DNA of 64,000 nt from Paraspadella gotoi (taxonomy: Eukaryota > Chaetognatha). The stretch covers positions 25,716,161 to 25,780,160 of the forward strand of contig CM119266.1 in assembly GCA_051294375.1 (NCBI GenBank), in the 5' to 3' direction. The position numbers and the translations under genes were made by a program. Every line of letters begins with the position of its first letter. The stretch's first letter is position 1. Positions 33,262-46,600 of the stretch are shown one piece after another. The notes under the pieces were generated by a model. It was given only the letters and a program-made list of their open reading frames with translations. It was not told the origin of the DNA and ran no database searches.

Positions 33262-33345
33262 AACGTAAGTAGGACAGACCGACGGATAGACATACCGACG
33301 GACAGACATACCGACGGACAGTTATACTGACCGACCAAAAAGTAA
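33262..33345. repeat. ACAGACATACCGACGG tandem repeat
   Basis: Three to four units of GACGGACAGACATACC. A related GACCGACGGACCGACC stretch with the same TAAGTGACTTATAGAG tail recurs at about 33485-33520; noisy copies at about 44935-45005 and 45150. Confidence 0.7.
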
Positions 33346-34320
33346 CTTATAGAGTTGCTTCGCGGCGAAACTAAAAAAGAAGAAAGGAAAAGAAATAGAG
33401 AAGAAAAAGAACGAAAATAAAAAAAGGAGGAAGAAGAAAAAAAATATTCGTGAATTAGATGCATTTTTAATGTAAGTGAAACAGACCGACGGACCGACCA
33501 ATAAGTGACTTATAGAGAAAGGAAAGAAAGGAAAAAAAAGATGGAAAGACGGCAGCGGTTCGTGGGAAAAAGAAAGTGGAGGAAATTTCAGGAATATCTC
33601 CAGACTTTGTTTGCTATTGTGCTTAATTCATGAATTTTAAATTTGCGCAGCGATAATTTTAAACTTAAATCTAAATTCCACCGGGATCGCTGAACGGTGA
33701 TCGGAGTTCGTGGAAAGCAGAAGAAAACAAAGAGAAGGGAGACTAAAGTAAAGTCTAAAGAGACTTTGAAAAGTAAGGAAATACCTAAAAGTAAAGAAAA
33801 GAAAAGTAAAAGAAAAGAGAAAAAGACTTTCGACTCAAAAGAAGACGAAAAGGAAAGAGAGAAATAAACAGCGACAAAACAGAGAGAATTTTTTTTTTCC
33901 TCTTCGTTTCGTTGTGAGGAAAGTGAGTCGAGGCAAAAGAACAAAAATGGAAAAACATGTTTTACAAAAAAAAAAAAAAAAAAAAATACAAAGTGAATGG
34001 AGACGAAACAAAATAGCTGTCTCATGTGAGAGGATCGCTTTCGTTTCTCGGCTTGATTATATGCAGACGATTCTAACCGGAAAGATAAATGTATAAACAA
34101 GAAATTCCTTATTTTTAAATTAAGAAATGCACCTATCATTTCCGTAAAGATGAATTTATAACGACGTCGCGCGAAGCGAGTCTCAAATTTCTTCATTATG
34201 AATTTATCATTTTTTCCCCTCCAGTTTCATGGAGAAAAAAAATTATTTTTTTTTTTACTCTGTCAGTTGCGACGAATCTGAGGAAGAAAAGAGAAACTCG
34301 TTTTTTTTTTCATTTCCGCA

Positions 34321-34700
34321 GCCGTCGTAAGCAGCCGATGCCGCTTTTAGCTGCCGTCCAGCGTAGCGGATGCCACATTCAGCTGCTGTCCAATATAACG
34401 GCCGCCGCATTCAGCTGGCATCCAACATAGCATCTGCCGGATAAGGCTGCCGTCCTACGTAACGGCTTCCATATTTAGCTGCCATCCATTGTAGCGACTG
34501 CCACATTTAGCAGCCGTCCAATGAAGTTGCTTCCGGATAAGTCTTCCTTCCGGATTTAGTTGCCATCCAACCTACATTTAGCTACCCTCCAACGTAGGGG
34601 CAGTTGCAATCAGCTGCCGTTCAACGTAGCGGCTGCCGCATTCAGCTGCCGTCCAACGTATCGGCTGCCGCCTTTAGCTGCCGCATACAGCCGCCGCGCT
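34321..34700. repeat. 32-bp G+C-rich minisatellite, about 12 copies
   Basis: Diverged tandem units starting CTGCCGCATTCAGCTGCCGT and ending CCAACGTAGCGG, each with a CAGCTG E-box-like core or variant. Units differ by substitutions, indicating a genuinely old array. Copied with indels at about 46015-46400. Confidence 0.85.
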
Positions 34701-34803
34701 TTGGATTCCCCGTCATAATTTTATTACGTTTTATTAAATGTTAATTTCCAGTCCTTTGATTAAAATATAATCATTCTTTTATTTCAGTTAAATTAACTTT
34801 TGT

Positions 34804-34806
<3 letters not shown>

Positions 34807-34860
<54 letters not shown>
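34807..34860. repeat. (CT)n microsatellite
   Basis: Pure CT run, followed and preceded by A+T-rich sequence. Confidence 0.97.
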
Positions 34861-34866
<6 letters not shown>

Positions 34867-35369
34867 TTGAATTTTTTCTCTCTCGGCGAAACACTAAGAG
34901 AAAATTCAATTTTGATGCTCGTTCATTACCTGACCAAAAAAAAAAAATATGAGGAGAGAGAGAAAGAGGGGAGGGAAGAAATATGAAGCAGAAAAAAGTA
35001 TGAAAAGAGAGAAAATGTTTGACTATTTTCTATGCTTCTTGGGTCGCGCGTTCGAGGCGTCGCCGTCCGAAAGGTTCGACGAGAGTTTTGGATAATTAAT
35101 TATTATTATATTTTCATAATTGGATATTGAATGACACATTTTGGTAAACGAGACTAAAAATTAAGTTGACCTTAAAAGAGAGCGGTTAATATTACGAATA
35201 CAAAGTGGTCAAAAGTGATTGACCTGACACAGAGAGAGAGAGGCGAGGCATAATATTTTCTTCAATAGGGAAGAAGAGGGAGAAAGAAGAAAGTGGAGAG
35301 CAGAGGAAGAAATGAAGCGAAATCGAATAGAAATCCAACGCGAAAACCCGTCCGACTTGTGGTTCACCC

Positions 35370-35520
35370 GCTGATCGCGTTTCGATCACGTGCCGATGAC
35401 CTCAAGATCTCGGGTCGATCGACCATGTGATCAGAATGTAAAGGATGTGAAACATTTTTCTTGGATGTGATGCAGATAACGACGGTGAATGTGACGCGAC
35501 GGGAAACGTCACGCGCTCAC
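35370..35520. promoter_or_regulatory. Palindrome-rich stretch
   Basis: Contains CACGTG (about 35386), GGTCGATCGACC (a 12-bp perfect palindrome at about 35414-35425) and GTGACG...CGTCAC (about 35493/35506). These are dyad-symmetric protein-site-like motifs. No gene context supports a specific role. Confidence 0.15.
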
Positions 35521-36157
35521 TTTTTTAATTCACGTCAAGCGGAAGATTTTTATCACGAAATTTGCATATTTTTTGACGGATAAGTTAGTGTCTATTTTTA
35601 CTATTTTCTTCTGATATTCATAGTTTCCCGTTTCCCTTTCCAGGATCTTCGCCACCATAAAACGAGAAATAAATATTATAATATATTATATATAATATTG
35701 ATAAAGCGAACGGAGACGGCGGCTAAATATCGCTAAAACCTTTAAGGGGACCCAGTGATAAAAATGATATCATAAGCTTAAGTCTATCATCAAAGGAATT
35801 TGAATGGTGATGGTCATTAATTTTTCTTTGCAGGGGGAAAGTGGCAAAAAAATTATTATCTCTTATTGTAGCGGAACAAAAATTTAATAATTATGAAAAA
35901 AAATTTAGTTGACCCTACCTAAATATTTATATAATCCATTATTTTATTTTTATATTAGAAAGTATTTTTTACTAAATTCCAATTTTTTATTTTTTACTGT
36001 ACAAAGCTACAATTAGGTTTAAGCCTCATTGACCAAAGGCTTTACAAAGACTAATATTTTTTTTTATATTTACTTAAAAGCAGACAAATCAAACCTAAAT
36101 CTATTCTTACAGAAACAAAACTGTAATAATTATTAATTAATATTTATATTCATCCTT

Positions 36158-36858
36158 AAATATATTATTAAACTTTATTGTTTCCTAATTATAACAATTA
36201 AAAATTTTGCAAAAAGTACAGAACTTTCTCTTTTTTTATATTATTATTATTACTTCAAAAAGTTTTATTTCCTTCTCAATTAACAGAATCATTTGAAAAG
36301 AAATTGAAATAAATCAGGTCGATACCTTAAATTTTGATTCATTCCTAGTTTTTTTCTTATACATTTTTTAATAAAAGCTGAAAATCTTTTTAAAATTAGA
36401 ATCTTACTTTTTTTTTGAAAAACAAATTTTTAAACTGAAAAAGATTTTCTCTTACCGATTTTTTTAAAAAAAATTAAGCTCGCTGATTTTATCGAATTTT
36501 TTACAACTTTCCCAAATGATTATAGAAGAAAAAATTATATGGTCAGAACAGCTTAAGTTAAAGGGTCAAACGTTATGTTAATCAGCGTGTGTTGAGCGCG
36601 CGCGCGCTGTTCACTTGGTCCCCTTAAAAGAGGTTGAACCACCGCGAGATTTGATATATATTTAGCTCGGAGGGTCCAAGGCCGTTTGTACCCTTAATGA
36701 CACCAAAAAAAGATAACTCAATAATTATATTTTATGACTAAGAGCTGACCAACGAGCGATTGTGATATTCTACTTTACCTATCTTAATCACTCTACCATC
36801 AAGCGCTCTCTCTTTCTTTCTTTATTTCTTTCTTTCTTTCAATCTTTCAATCTTTCAT

Positions 36859-36898
<40 letters not shown>

Positions 36899-37004
36899 TA
36901 TATCTTTCTTTCTTTCTTTCCTCCTTCTTTTTTTCACTCCTACTATCCCGAGCCCCGAGGCGGCGTTCCTGCGCTCGCCATTCCTTCCATTAAACGCTCT
37001 CCCC
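36158..37004 (+). repeat. Sub-segment B, within S copy 1
   Basis: The part of S that recurs alone at 50896-51757 and 59406-60241 (also inside S copy 2). Ends CGCTCTCCCC. Here it is followed directly by CGGGATTTGGATGG, the 'empty' state of the insertion described at 51758. Confidence 0.9.
36805..36925. repeat. (CTTT)n microsatellite
   Basis: TTTC tetranucleotide run, also at about 48650-48760, 51550-51670 and 60035-60150. Confidence 0.95.
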
Positions 37005-37417
37005 CGGGATTTGGATGGCTAAGTTTATTCATTCAAAGCCAGACTCTCTCTCTCACTGTCTCTTCAAGAGAGAGATTGATGTAATTTCACTCTTGTCTGA
37101 AAATCTATTCGAAATATAAAAATGTTCCATCGGCTGAGAGCGGATTCGTCCGAAGTTTAAATTAAAATGAGTAAGAGAGAAAGAGGAGAGAGAGAGGGAG
37201 GAGAGAGAGAGAGTAGAGAAGAGATATTCAATCGAATTTCTGCTTCAATCGGAAAGTAAGGAGAGGCACGATGACGATGACGACGACACGACAACGACGA
37301 CGACGAAGACTACTGCCACCTAATGAGCTTTGTTTGGATGTCATCATTATTCAGCCTCAGTTTTTTTATGATGCGCTTCAAATCAGCCAAACGGGATTGA
37401 ACTAGAAACAAAGCGGT

Positions 37418-37490
<73 letters not shown>

Positions 37491-38015
37491 CGAGAGAGAT
37501 ACATATCCTCAATTGAATTTCAAACAGCAAGCGCACGTCGCATTCTCTCGCAAGAACTTTTAACTTACGCCTTCAAAGCTGAGAGCTAATTTTGAGTTAT
37601 CTTTATTTAAATAAAGAATAGAAAATGCCAGATAGAGAGATAAGTGGACCGCGAAGCAACAGGGAAGCGCCTCAACATTTCCTCTGACGCGCATTATTGT
37701 GTTTATTATTTCAATTCATTTTAACGAATAAATTTTGGTAGATTTCCTTTCCGTATTCATCTTCGTCTTTGCGAATTCCTGCTGACAGCGAAACAAAGAT
37801 TTTTCTGTTTTCGCTGCTAAAATTCGCGAAGCAATGGAACCGGCAGCGTGGCACAGAAGTTGCCATAGCTTTCACAAAGCGTCGCTTCGTTCCCGGGAAT
37901 ATGAAGGTCTCATGGAAATGCACCAAGTTTATGATCTCGAGTTATGGTGCGAAAAGACACGTGAGAGCTGGTGGATGAGGAGGCAGGGGGGTTTGAGGAG
38001 AGAGAGAGAGAAGAG

Positions 38016-38080
<65 letters not shown>

Positions 38081-38825
38081 CGCCATTTTTGTTTAGCGTA
38101 GATAGTCTTTGTTTTGAAGAACGAGTTTTCTTGTCGGTGGGAGGGCAAACAGTTTCCCGACTCCGTTTTCGGTTTGTGTGTCTCTCTCTCTATATTTTTT
38201 ATTTTATCGCTTCGGTTGCGCGATTCCTTTGTTTTTTTAAGTGTTTTCTTTTAGTTTAGTCAGTTTTTTTGTTTTTTGTTCTTTTGTTTATGCAATTGTT
38301 GTCGAAGCAGATATTAAATTGACTACATTTGTATATTTCTACTATTTGTATATTTGTATATGTATAATAAAATGGTAAAACGAGGAGCCTGTATAAAAGC
38401 AATAGCATAGTAGCTAATCACGCAAAGTATACATTGGGCAAGCGAAACGAAGTCTGACGCGGCAAATTATGCTTTGAGGAAGAAGACATGGATTTAAGTC
38501 GCAATCCAAGGAAACGTCAAAACAGGAAATCCCTTCGTTTGGTTTACGGTACGAATCGTAGTCTTCGTCGTCGCCGTTGTCGTAGTCGGGGCTCCGACGA
38601 AACAAATTCTCCGCGCAGTTGAACTGAGATTGGAAACCCGACAAGAATGCGGATGAATGAAAGGAGAAAGGTGAGAGATGGGAGATGGGAAGGGTAAGGG
38701 AACTGGTAGGGAAGGAAAATGGAAGTTGAATGGATAAGAGGGGCAACATCGGACTGATAGGAGGAGACCGATAAATGAAAGAGCAAATTGCGAAAGATAT
38801 CAGAGTAGCTGAGGAATAATAGAAG

Positions 38826-39015
38826 TGGATAATCAGAAGGAGGGAGAATCAGAGTAGCGGAGAATCAGAGAAGCGGAGAATCCGAGTAGCGGAGAATCAG
38901 AGAAAGCGGAGAATCAGAGAAGCGGAGAATAAGAAGGAGTGGAGAGTCAGAGTAGCGGAGATCAGAGAAGGGCGGAGATCAAGAGAAGGCGGAAATCGCG
39001 AGTTGCGGAGAATAA
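38826..39015. repeat. 16-bp minisatellite, third copy
   Basis: Noisy counterpart of 20055-20290. Confidence 0.8.
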
Positions 39016-39785
39016 GAGGAGTGAAGATTCCGAGTGGGCGGCAGTTCTCTGAGTCGAGGCGTAAATAAGAAAGAGCGTGAGGTTAAAAATACTGTTGCCT
39101 CCCTTAAGGTGACTCACTGGATCGGTTGTCTAAAGCGAAAAATAAAAAAGATGCGTGGAGAGAGAAAAACGAGGCGACGAACGAGAAAAGTAAGGCGCGA
39201 ACCGGAAGAAGGTAATTCGCGAAAGGAACCAGAAAAGGTAAGGCGAGAAAGTTGGAGATAGGACGGGGGGAAAGTAGGGAGCTTAAAGTAAGTAAACGCG
39301 ATAAAAAAGAGAAAGATAGATGAAAGAAGGAAGGAGAGAAAATAAGGAAGAAAAGAAGAAGAGAAAGAGAGAATGAAGAAAGGAAAGGAGAGAAAATAAG
39401 GAAATAAGGAAGAAAGAGAAGAGAGAATGAATGAAAGAGGAGAAAAAATAGGAAAATAAAGGAAGTGAAAACAAGGGAGGGAGCGAAGTGAGTAAAGTTC
39501 CAACTTTGAAGAGCAAGGGAGAGACCACGACGAAACGGAAAGGTCAGCCAAGACGCGGAGCGAATAAGCGAGAAAATGAGCTCCGCCGGAACGCCGGGAT
39601 CTCGGTCCGGGTCTTCGCCGGCTCCGAGCGCGGGTTCGCGAAGCCGGGAGAATTCCTGGCGACGTGAGGAAAGATTCGGAAAGAGATTTAAATGATTTTT
39701 TTGAAAAAAAAAGGGATTTATGAGATTTTAAAAGAGAATGATCGAGTGGACGTCTTGGAAGAGGGCAAATTGGGCGTTTGGAATC

Positions 39786-39912
<127 letters not shown>

Positions 39913-40431
39913 TGAGTTTTTTTAACCTCTGCACGAGAACCGCCAGAGCGTTACGTAAGTGTGGCGAACTCCCTAACCCTCCCCACCGCAACGCTTCCCC
40001 CAAGTATCGTTCGTCGTCACTGTTTTTTGGGAGGCGAGTGTAAGAGCGAATTCGCCAAAGGTCAAGGTCGTCAGCGGTTCCTTCGCCGTTGAGGGAGAAT
40101 TTGGGGTGATGTGGGAGGGGAAGGAGAAGAGAAGAGGATCGAAGGAATAAAATAGAAGTAGAAAAAAAAAGAGGAGAAGGAAAAAGGAGGAGAGGAGAGA
40201 AGGGATGACTCAAGTCATTAATTGCGTCGTTCATTTTCGTGAGGCGATGAACAAAATGTCTCGGTGAAAGCTGTTTTTACATGACAGCAATCAACATTAC
40301 ATAAACAAACACGGAGCCCTAAATTGTACCATTTCTCCGCCTTATATAGCCTGTAGTAGATTCCGCGATTTTTCGGATACCAATAAAATTATCCGCGTGA
40401 CAAATCCTTCGTCGAGTCACGAGCACTTTCT

Positions 40432-40464
<33 letters not shown>

Positions 40465-40477
40465 GTCTTCATCTCTC

Positions 40478-40513
<36 letters not shown>

Positions 40514-41365
40514 CCACTCTGTCCTTCAATTTTCTCACCTTTTTTTCCCCTTCATTCGTTTCCCTCTTCTGTCTTCTCTTCTTCTCACCTAAATTTACTT
40601 GCCGTCTTCTTCTCATTTCGTTTTCTTTTTCTTTCTCCTTTACCTCCTCTTTTTTTTCTTCCTCCTTCTCCACCACCTTCTTCTCCTCCCTCTCCCCCTC
40701 CCCTCTCCTCGCGAGCGCTTTCCTTCCAATTGCTTGCGAACAATATGCGTCCATAAATTGCGAGGTTAAGCAGAAAGGAATGAAAATCTCGCCTTCGCCG
40801 CCGCTAGCTGCTGCAAGCGGCGCTGCGCGCAGGCCGCCGCATCACCTGCCGTTTTCGCAACAATACTTCCGCGCTGACTCAGGACGATACGACGCGCTAC
40901 GGTTAATAACGACACAACCGAACAAACTAGCGAGCAATCCATCTCCGAGAAATGACCGCCAGAGTCTGATCGATGGCGACCAGCGGTTCGTTAAAGATGT
41001 TGTTTCTCCGTCAAGCGATCGATAAAAAACCTACCTGACTTACCTTCGCATCTCCATTGAAGCCAACAAATGGCAATAGCCAACGAACTTAAACTGGAAA
41101 CTACCTCTTTTCGCATTTCGCCGCTGCCTCCTGTTCGCCTGCCGCCTGCCGCCTGCAGCTGCCGCAGCCGCCGTCGCTCTCCAACGTCACCGGAAACGAA
41201 GAGAGCCGCCGCCATTAAAACGCGCGCGGGAAACAAAGAAACAACAACGACAACAAACAACAACAACAAAAGCGCAGAGAAAAAACTGAATAAATAAAAA
41301 ACAACAAAAACTGCGGGCCAAAAAACAAAAAGCAAAGCCCAAAAGGGGCCCCCGCGGAACGAAAA

Positions 41366-41373
41366 TAAGAGAG

Positions 41374-41419
<46 letters not shown>

Positions 41420-41441
41420 AGAGTAGAGAGGAGAGAGAGAG

Positions 41442-41472
<31 letters not shown>

Positions 41473-41482
41473 GAGAGAGAGA
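41366..41482. repeat. (GA)n microsatellite
   Basis: Counterpart of 22583-22711. Confidence 0.93.
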
Positions 41483-43039
41483 GCCATCTGGCGAAAGAGC
41501 GAAGAGGGACCACTGTAAAACATAAAGTGCAATACCGAGAATAGGACGGGCCGCCGCGGCCAGTTTTGAAAACTCATTTAGACTAGAGTTTTAGATGGAA
41601 GGAGGAAGGTTCTCGCATGGGGATGAGAACAGAAGGAAAAATTCATTCGGTGGGTGTGTAAGTGAAGTCTGGAGAGAAGTTCGAGTATTGGTGAGCAAAG
41701 GGAGGAACGAGAAGTGAACTGCAGTATAAAAGTAAAAAATACAGGAGAGGATAGAGATCAAAATAAATCAAGACAACCAAATAAGACCCCCCAAACGCGG
41801 GTATATTAAACCCACCCTCTCCACACACATTCTAATCCAAAACTCCCTCTTCATCCTCCCACCTTCCCAGGAATTCGGATTCGGTGTAGTGAGTAAGACC
41901 TGGTTAGAGACAAGTTTTGAGGTTGATTGACAAGAGGGAACACAGCACGTGAAAGTATTACGAGGAAGACTAAATGGGGGCAAAGTAAGGAAAGAATGGG
42001 TGGTAGTGGAATCGGTATAGGGAGGGAAAAGGAGGGCGCGGCGGGCGGCGGGCGGCGGTCGGCGGCGGTCTCTCAGGCTAAAAATGGATGATTTCAACAG
42101 AAATTTTAAAATGACTAATTACTACTAACCACTTACCAAAATTGCGTTTAATCGTAGGTTTTTTAGATGTTGCAGTTTCTTTTTTGTTTGCGATTTTTTC
42201 TTCAAGCTTCAAAGCAAAACTGTTTGAAAGTTGTAACTATTAGTGAAAGATTCAAAAAATCTGCAAAATATCTGTAGAAGTAAAGGCGGTTAAAGTTTCC
42301 GCGCTGAAACGAGAAAGAAGGGAAAGGATCAACGTACGAGAAGAGTCTGGCAGAAACTGATAAAAAGAAAAAAATATTAAAAAAAAACAACCGAATATTG
42401 CAAAAGTTGGGGAGTTTTTCCTAGTTTTTGCTAAAAATATGAAGAAGAGCGCAGAAGGTTTTACGAACGCGTCGAAAAATAAGTTTTAGTCAGTTTGTGG
42501 TTAGAAGGTCAGGAAGTAACAACGAGATAGGGATTGGCTTCCAGTAAAATCTTAGAATGAAGAGGCACAATTCTTAAAAATAGTGGGGTTTTAACTTGAG
42601 GCCGGAAAGCGATTGTTTAATCACAAAATGTGTCCCTTTTTTTTAAAATGATAAATAACGAAAAGCAAAATAAATATTTCGCAATCGAGACGGATGTATC
42701 TTCGGGTCAACAAGAAGAAGAGAGAATCTCAATTCATCTTAAAAAAAAGGATGTCAATTGACGAAGAAGAGAAAGCAATCGATCTCGGTAAAGGCTGAGG
42801 CTGAGGTTTGAGGCTCATATGCAACACCCATGTATTGAGGACGCGATACCAAAAGGAGCGGAAGTAGAGTAAGGCGGCGGAGGAAGGAGGTGGCAGCCGC
42901 AGCGGCTATAGAGCGAATAATCTATTATATACATATTACATTCATCGCGAAGAAGATTAAGAGATTGTTGCAATTTCGCCACTCTAACTTTCCTTACCCT
43001 CATAATTTTTTTTTTTCCAAGAAAACATCGCGACCTTAT

Positions 43040-43330
43040 TCCCCTTTTTGTGCGAGTTCCCTTCTGAGTCCCTTTCGAGTCCTTATTCGAGCTCCTTTTC
43101 GAGTCCCAACTTCTTTAGTCCCTTCCGAGTCCCTTTCGAGTCCCTTTTCGAGTCCTTCCGAGTCCCCTTTTCCGAGTTCCCTTCCAAGAGTATATACTGA
43201 GTCGCTTCTCGATCCTAGATATTCCGAGTATATATAGAGTCCCTTTTCCGAGTCCCTTTCCGAGATTGCTATATATAATCGAGATCACTTTCGAGTCCCT
43301 TTCGAGATCCCTTTTTGAGTCGACCTTTCG
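43040..43330. repeat. 11-12 bp minisatellite, third copy
   Basis: CGAGTCCCTTTC units interrupted by TATATA-containing insertions not seen in the other two copies. Confidence 0.8.
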
Positions 43331-43440
43331 TCCTCTGAATCTTTTCCTAGACTTCCCCCAATCCTCCTCTCATAGAATCTACTCCAAGTTCTCCAAAAGC
43401 GAGATGACGAAGGTTGGAACGTACCTGGTTTTCCTTCTTG

Positions 43441-43639
43441 TCTAAAAAAAAAAACCCAGACAGAAACGCTTTGGTCTTTAATTCATACGCGTTTCTTCTG
43501 CAGGAAATGAATTAACTCTCTTCGTCTCCACTCTCCATCTAGATGTGATACTCATCCTCTCTCTCCTCTCTCTGCATCATATCTCTCATCTCTCTAATCT
43601 CTCTCCTCTCTCCTCTTCCTCCATCATATCTCTGCTCCT
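43441..43639. other. Arm-to-S junction: spacer plus (CT)n
   Basis: About 75 bases equal to the reverse complement of 24582-24652, then a ragged CT tract, then segment S. This suggests the true order is arm, spacer, (CT)n, S, without any palindrome. Confidence 0.75.
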
Positions 43640-46600
43640 CTCTCTTCCCCTTTGTTGTGTAAGAAGAATAAAAAGTCGCGTTAAATGAAGAGTGAGAGAT
43701 AGCAGACAATTTTCCCCGCAGTCAGGAGCGCGTAGAGAACGATAGAGGGAGGTGGATATAGGGGTGGCACCCGGTCAAGAGTGTCAAGAAAGAGATGGGA
43801 GAAGAGGGTGCTTTGAAAGAAGGGAAGGCCGAAATAAGGATTTTGTGATAGTTATAATGAGCGGAGTCAGTTGGGGATAATGTTGCACAACTCCAAAAAA
43901 AAAAAAACTATATGAATCAATACCGCAATACGCCAAAAATAAGTATTATATTAAAACGATCCGAGTTGGTTCATCAAAATGGTAAATGAGAAATATATAA
44001 CAAGATTTATTTTAGCGTTTAGCCGATTATATTTCATACGAATTAGCGGGCGGCGACGGAACCGAGCGTCCGTGTGGGAGTTTCGGGACGGCGGTCAAGT
44101 TTACGGGGCATGGGAGTGCGCATGCAACGGGAGGATGGTGGACTTTGACGGACTCTCAACGAATCGTTGGATTGTTTTCAAAGGCTTCTCAATCTTCACA
44201 AGAGTCCAACCATGGGAACGAAAGGCGAACGACGACGACGGTACGAATCCAATTTTTAATGGAGTAGAACTAATTTTTAGATTAGTTATTTTATTAAAAT
44301 ATGAACTGCTAATTTGCCGGCGTAAGCGTCTGATCTCTGACGAATATGAAATTTTTTAACTAAAACGAATAGTTACCATCACATACGCGTTTAAAAAGTA
44401 ACGTTAACAGGTGAGATATATTATTCAACTCTAATTCACGGCTATATAGAGACAAGTGGCGACCATCATCACAACTCGGGTGAGACATACTGTGACTTTG
44501 TCAACGGAGAGAGACCTTCGCTTGTACATCGTGAGAACGAGTTGTCGGTGGCGCCGCCCATACTGCGAAATGTCTCTTCTCGTTGGGAACCGAAATGAGG
44601 TGAAAAAAGGGAGGAAGGAAAAAAGGAAAAAGAAGGAAAGAGGAAGGAAAGAATATAAAATAGGAAGAAGAAAAAAAAGGGGGAAAATGAGAATAAGTGA
44701 CGGTTGGTATATTGATATTGCGCCGCGGTGACTGCCTTATCACGTGTATTCTCTTGTGACATGACATGATTATGAACATTATACAAATTTCTTTAAGCCC
44801 GTGTAATTATGAAAGCACTGCAATTTTATTTGTTCTTTTAATTCTCCTAAAGGAGGATGGTTTAGGTATTTTTATGTCTTAACAAATAACAACCACTATA
44901 TGAAAGTTATGAGCATCTTATAACGTAAGTAGACAGACGCGTACGATAGACATACCGACGGAACAGAATACCGACGACAGTTTATACTGACCGACGCAAA
45001 AAGTAACTTATAGAGTTTGCTTCTTCCGGCGGCGAACCTAAAAAAGAAGAAAGGAAAAGAAATAGAGAAAAAAAGAACGAAAATTAAAAAAGAGGAAGAA
45101 GAAAAAAATATTCAGTGAATTAGAAATGCATTTTTTAATGAAATGAAACAGACGCGACGGACCGACCCATAGTGACTTATGAGAAAGGAAAGAAAGAAGA
45201 AAAAAAAGATGGAAAGGACGGCAGCGGTTTCGTGGGAAAAAGAAAGTGGAGGAAATTCAGAATATCTCCAGACTTTGTTTGCTATTGTGCTTATTCATGA
45301 ATTTTAACATTTGCGCAGCGATAATTTTTAAAATCTTAAATCTAAATTCCACCTGGGATCGCTGAGCGGTGATTCGGGCCGGAAAGGTTTTCCGGGGTTG
45401 GGAAAGCAGAAGAAAAACAAAGAGAAGGGAGACTAAAGTAAAGTCTAAGAGACTTTGAAAGTAAGGAAATATACCTAAAAGTAAAGAAAAAGAAAAGTAA
45501 AGAAAAGAGAAAAAGACTTTCAGACCAAAAGAAAGACGAAAAGGAAAGAGAGAAATAACAGCGACAAAACAAGAGAATTTTTTTTTTCCTCTTCGTTTCG
45601 TTGTGAGGAAAGTGAGTCGAGCAAAAGAACAAAATGGAAAACATGTTTTTACAAAAAAAAAAAAAAAAAAAAAAAATACAAAGTGATGGAGACGAAACAA
45701 AATAGCTGTCTCATGGAGAGGATTGCTTCGTTTCTCGGCTTGATTATATGCAGAACGATTCTAACCGGAAAGAGTAAATGTATAAACAAGAATTCCTTAT
45801 TTTTTAAAATTAAGAAATGCACCTATCATTTCCGTAAAGATGAATTTAATAACGACGTCGCGCGAAGCGAGTCTCAAATTTTCTTCATTATGAATTATCA
45901 TTTTTTCCCTCCAGTTTCAATAGGAGAAAAAAAATTATTTTTTTTTTACTTTCTGTCAGTTGCGACGAATGCTGAGGAAGAAAAGACGAAACTCGTTTTT
46001 TTTTATTTCCGCAGCCGTCGTTAAGCAGCCGATGCCGCTTTAGCTGCCGTCCAGCGTAGCGGATGCCACATTCAGCTGCTGTCCCAATATAACGGCCGCC
46101 GCATTCAGCTGGCATCCAACATAGCATCTGCCGGATAAGGGCTGCCGTCCTACGTAACGGCTTCGGCATATTTAGCTGGCCCATCCATTGGTAGCGACTG
46201 CCACATTTTAGCAGCCGTCCAATGAAGTTGCTTCCGGATAAGTCTTCCTTCGGATTTAGTTGCCATCCACCTACAATTTACTACCACTCCAACGTAAGGG
46301 CAGTGCAATCAGGCTGCTCAATCGTAGCGGCTGCCCGCATTCAGCTGGCCCAAACGTATCGGCTGCCGCCTTTAGCTGCCGCATACAGCCGCCGCGCTTT
46401 GGATTCCCGTCATACAATTTTATTAGCGTTTTATTAAATGTTTAAATTTCCAGTCCTTTGATTAAAATATAATTCATTCTTTTTATTTCAGTTAAAATTA
46501 ACTTTTTGTTATTCTCATTCTCTCTCTCTTCCCTCTCCTCTCTTCCTCATCTCTCCTCGGTTCCTCTCTCTCTCGTCTCTCTCTCTCTCTCATCTCTCGT

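Larger units (their letters stand above)
31911..37058 (+). repeat. Segment S, copy 1 (~5.1 kb)
   Basis: Direct counterpart of 43640-48925. It begins at a CT run and TTCCCCCTTTGTTGTGTAAG and ends in a CT run beside the arm copy at 37076. No intact gene; includes a G+C-rich promoter-like block, a 32-bp minisatellite, A-rich purine tracts (32910-33010, 33370-33450, 33720-33880) and A+T-rich sequence from 35640 to 36550. This copy has fewer stray insertions than copy 2 and is probably nearer the true sequence. Confidence 0.9.
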
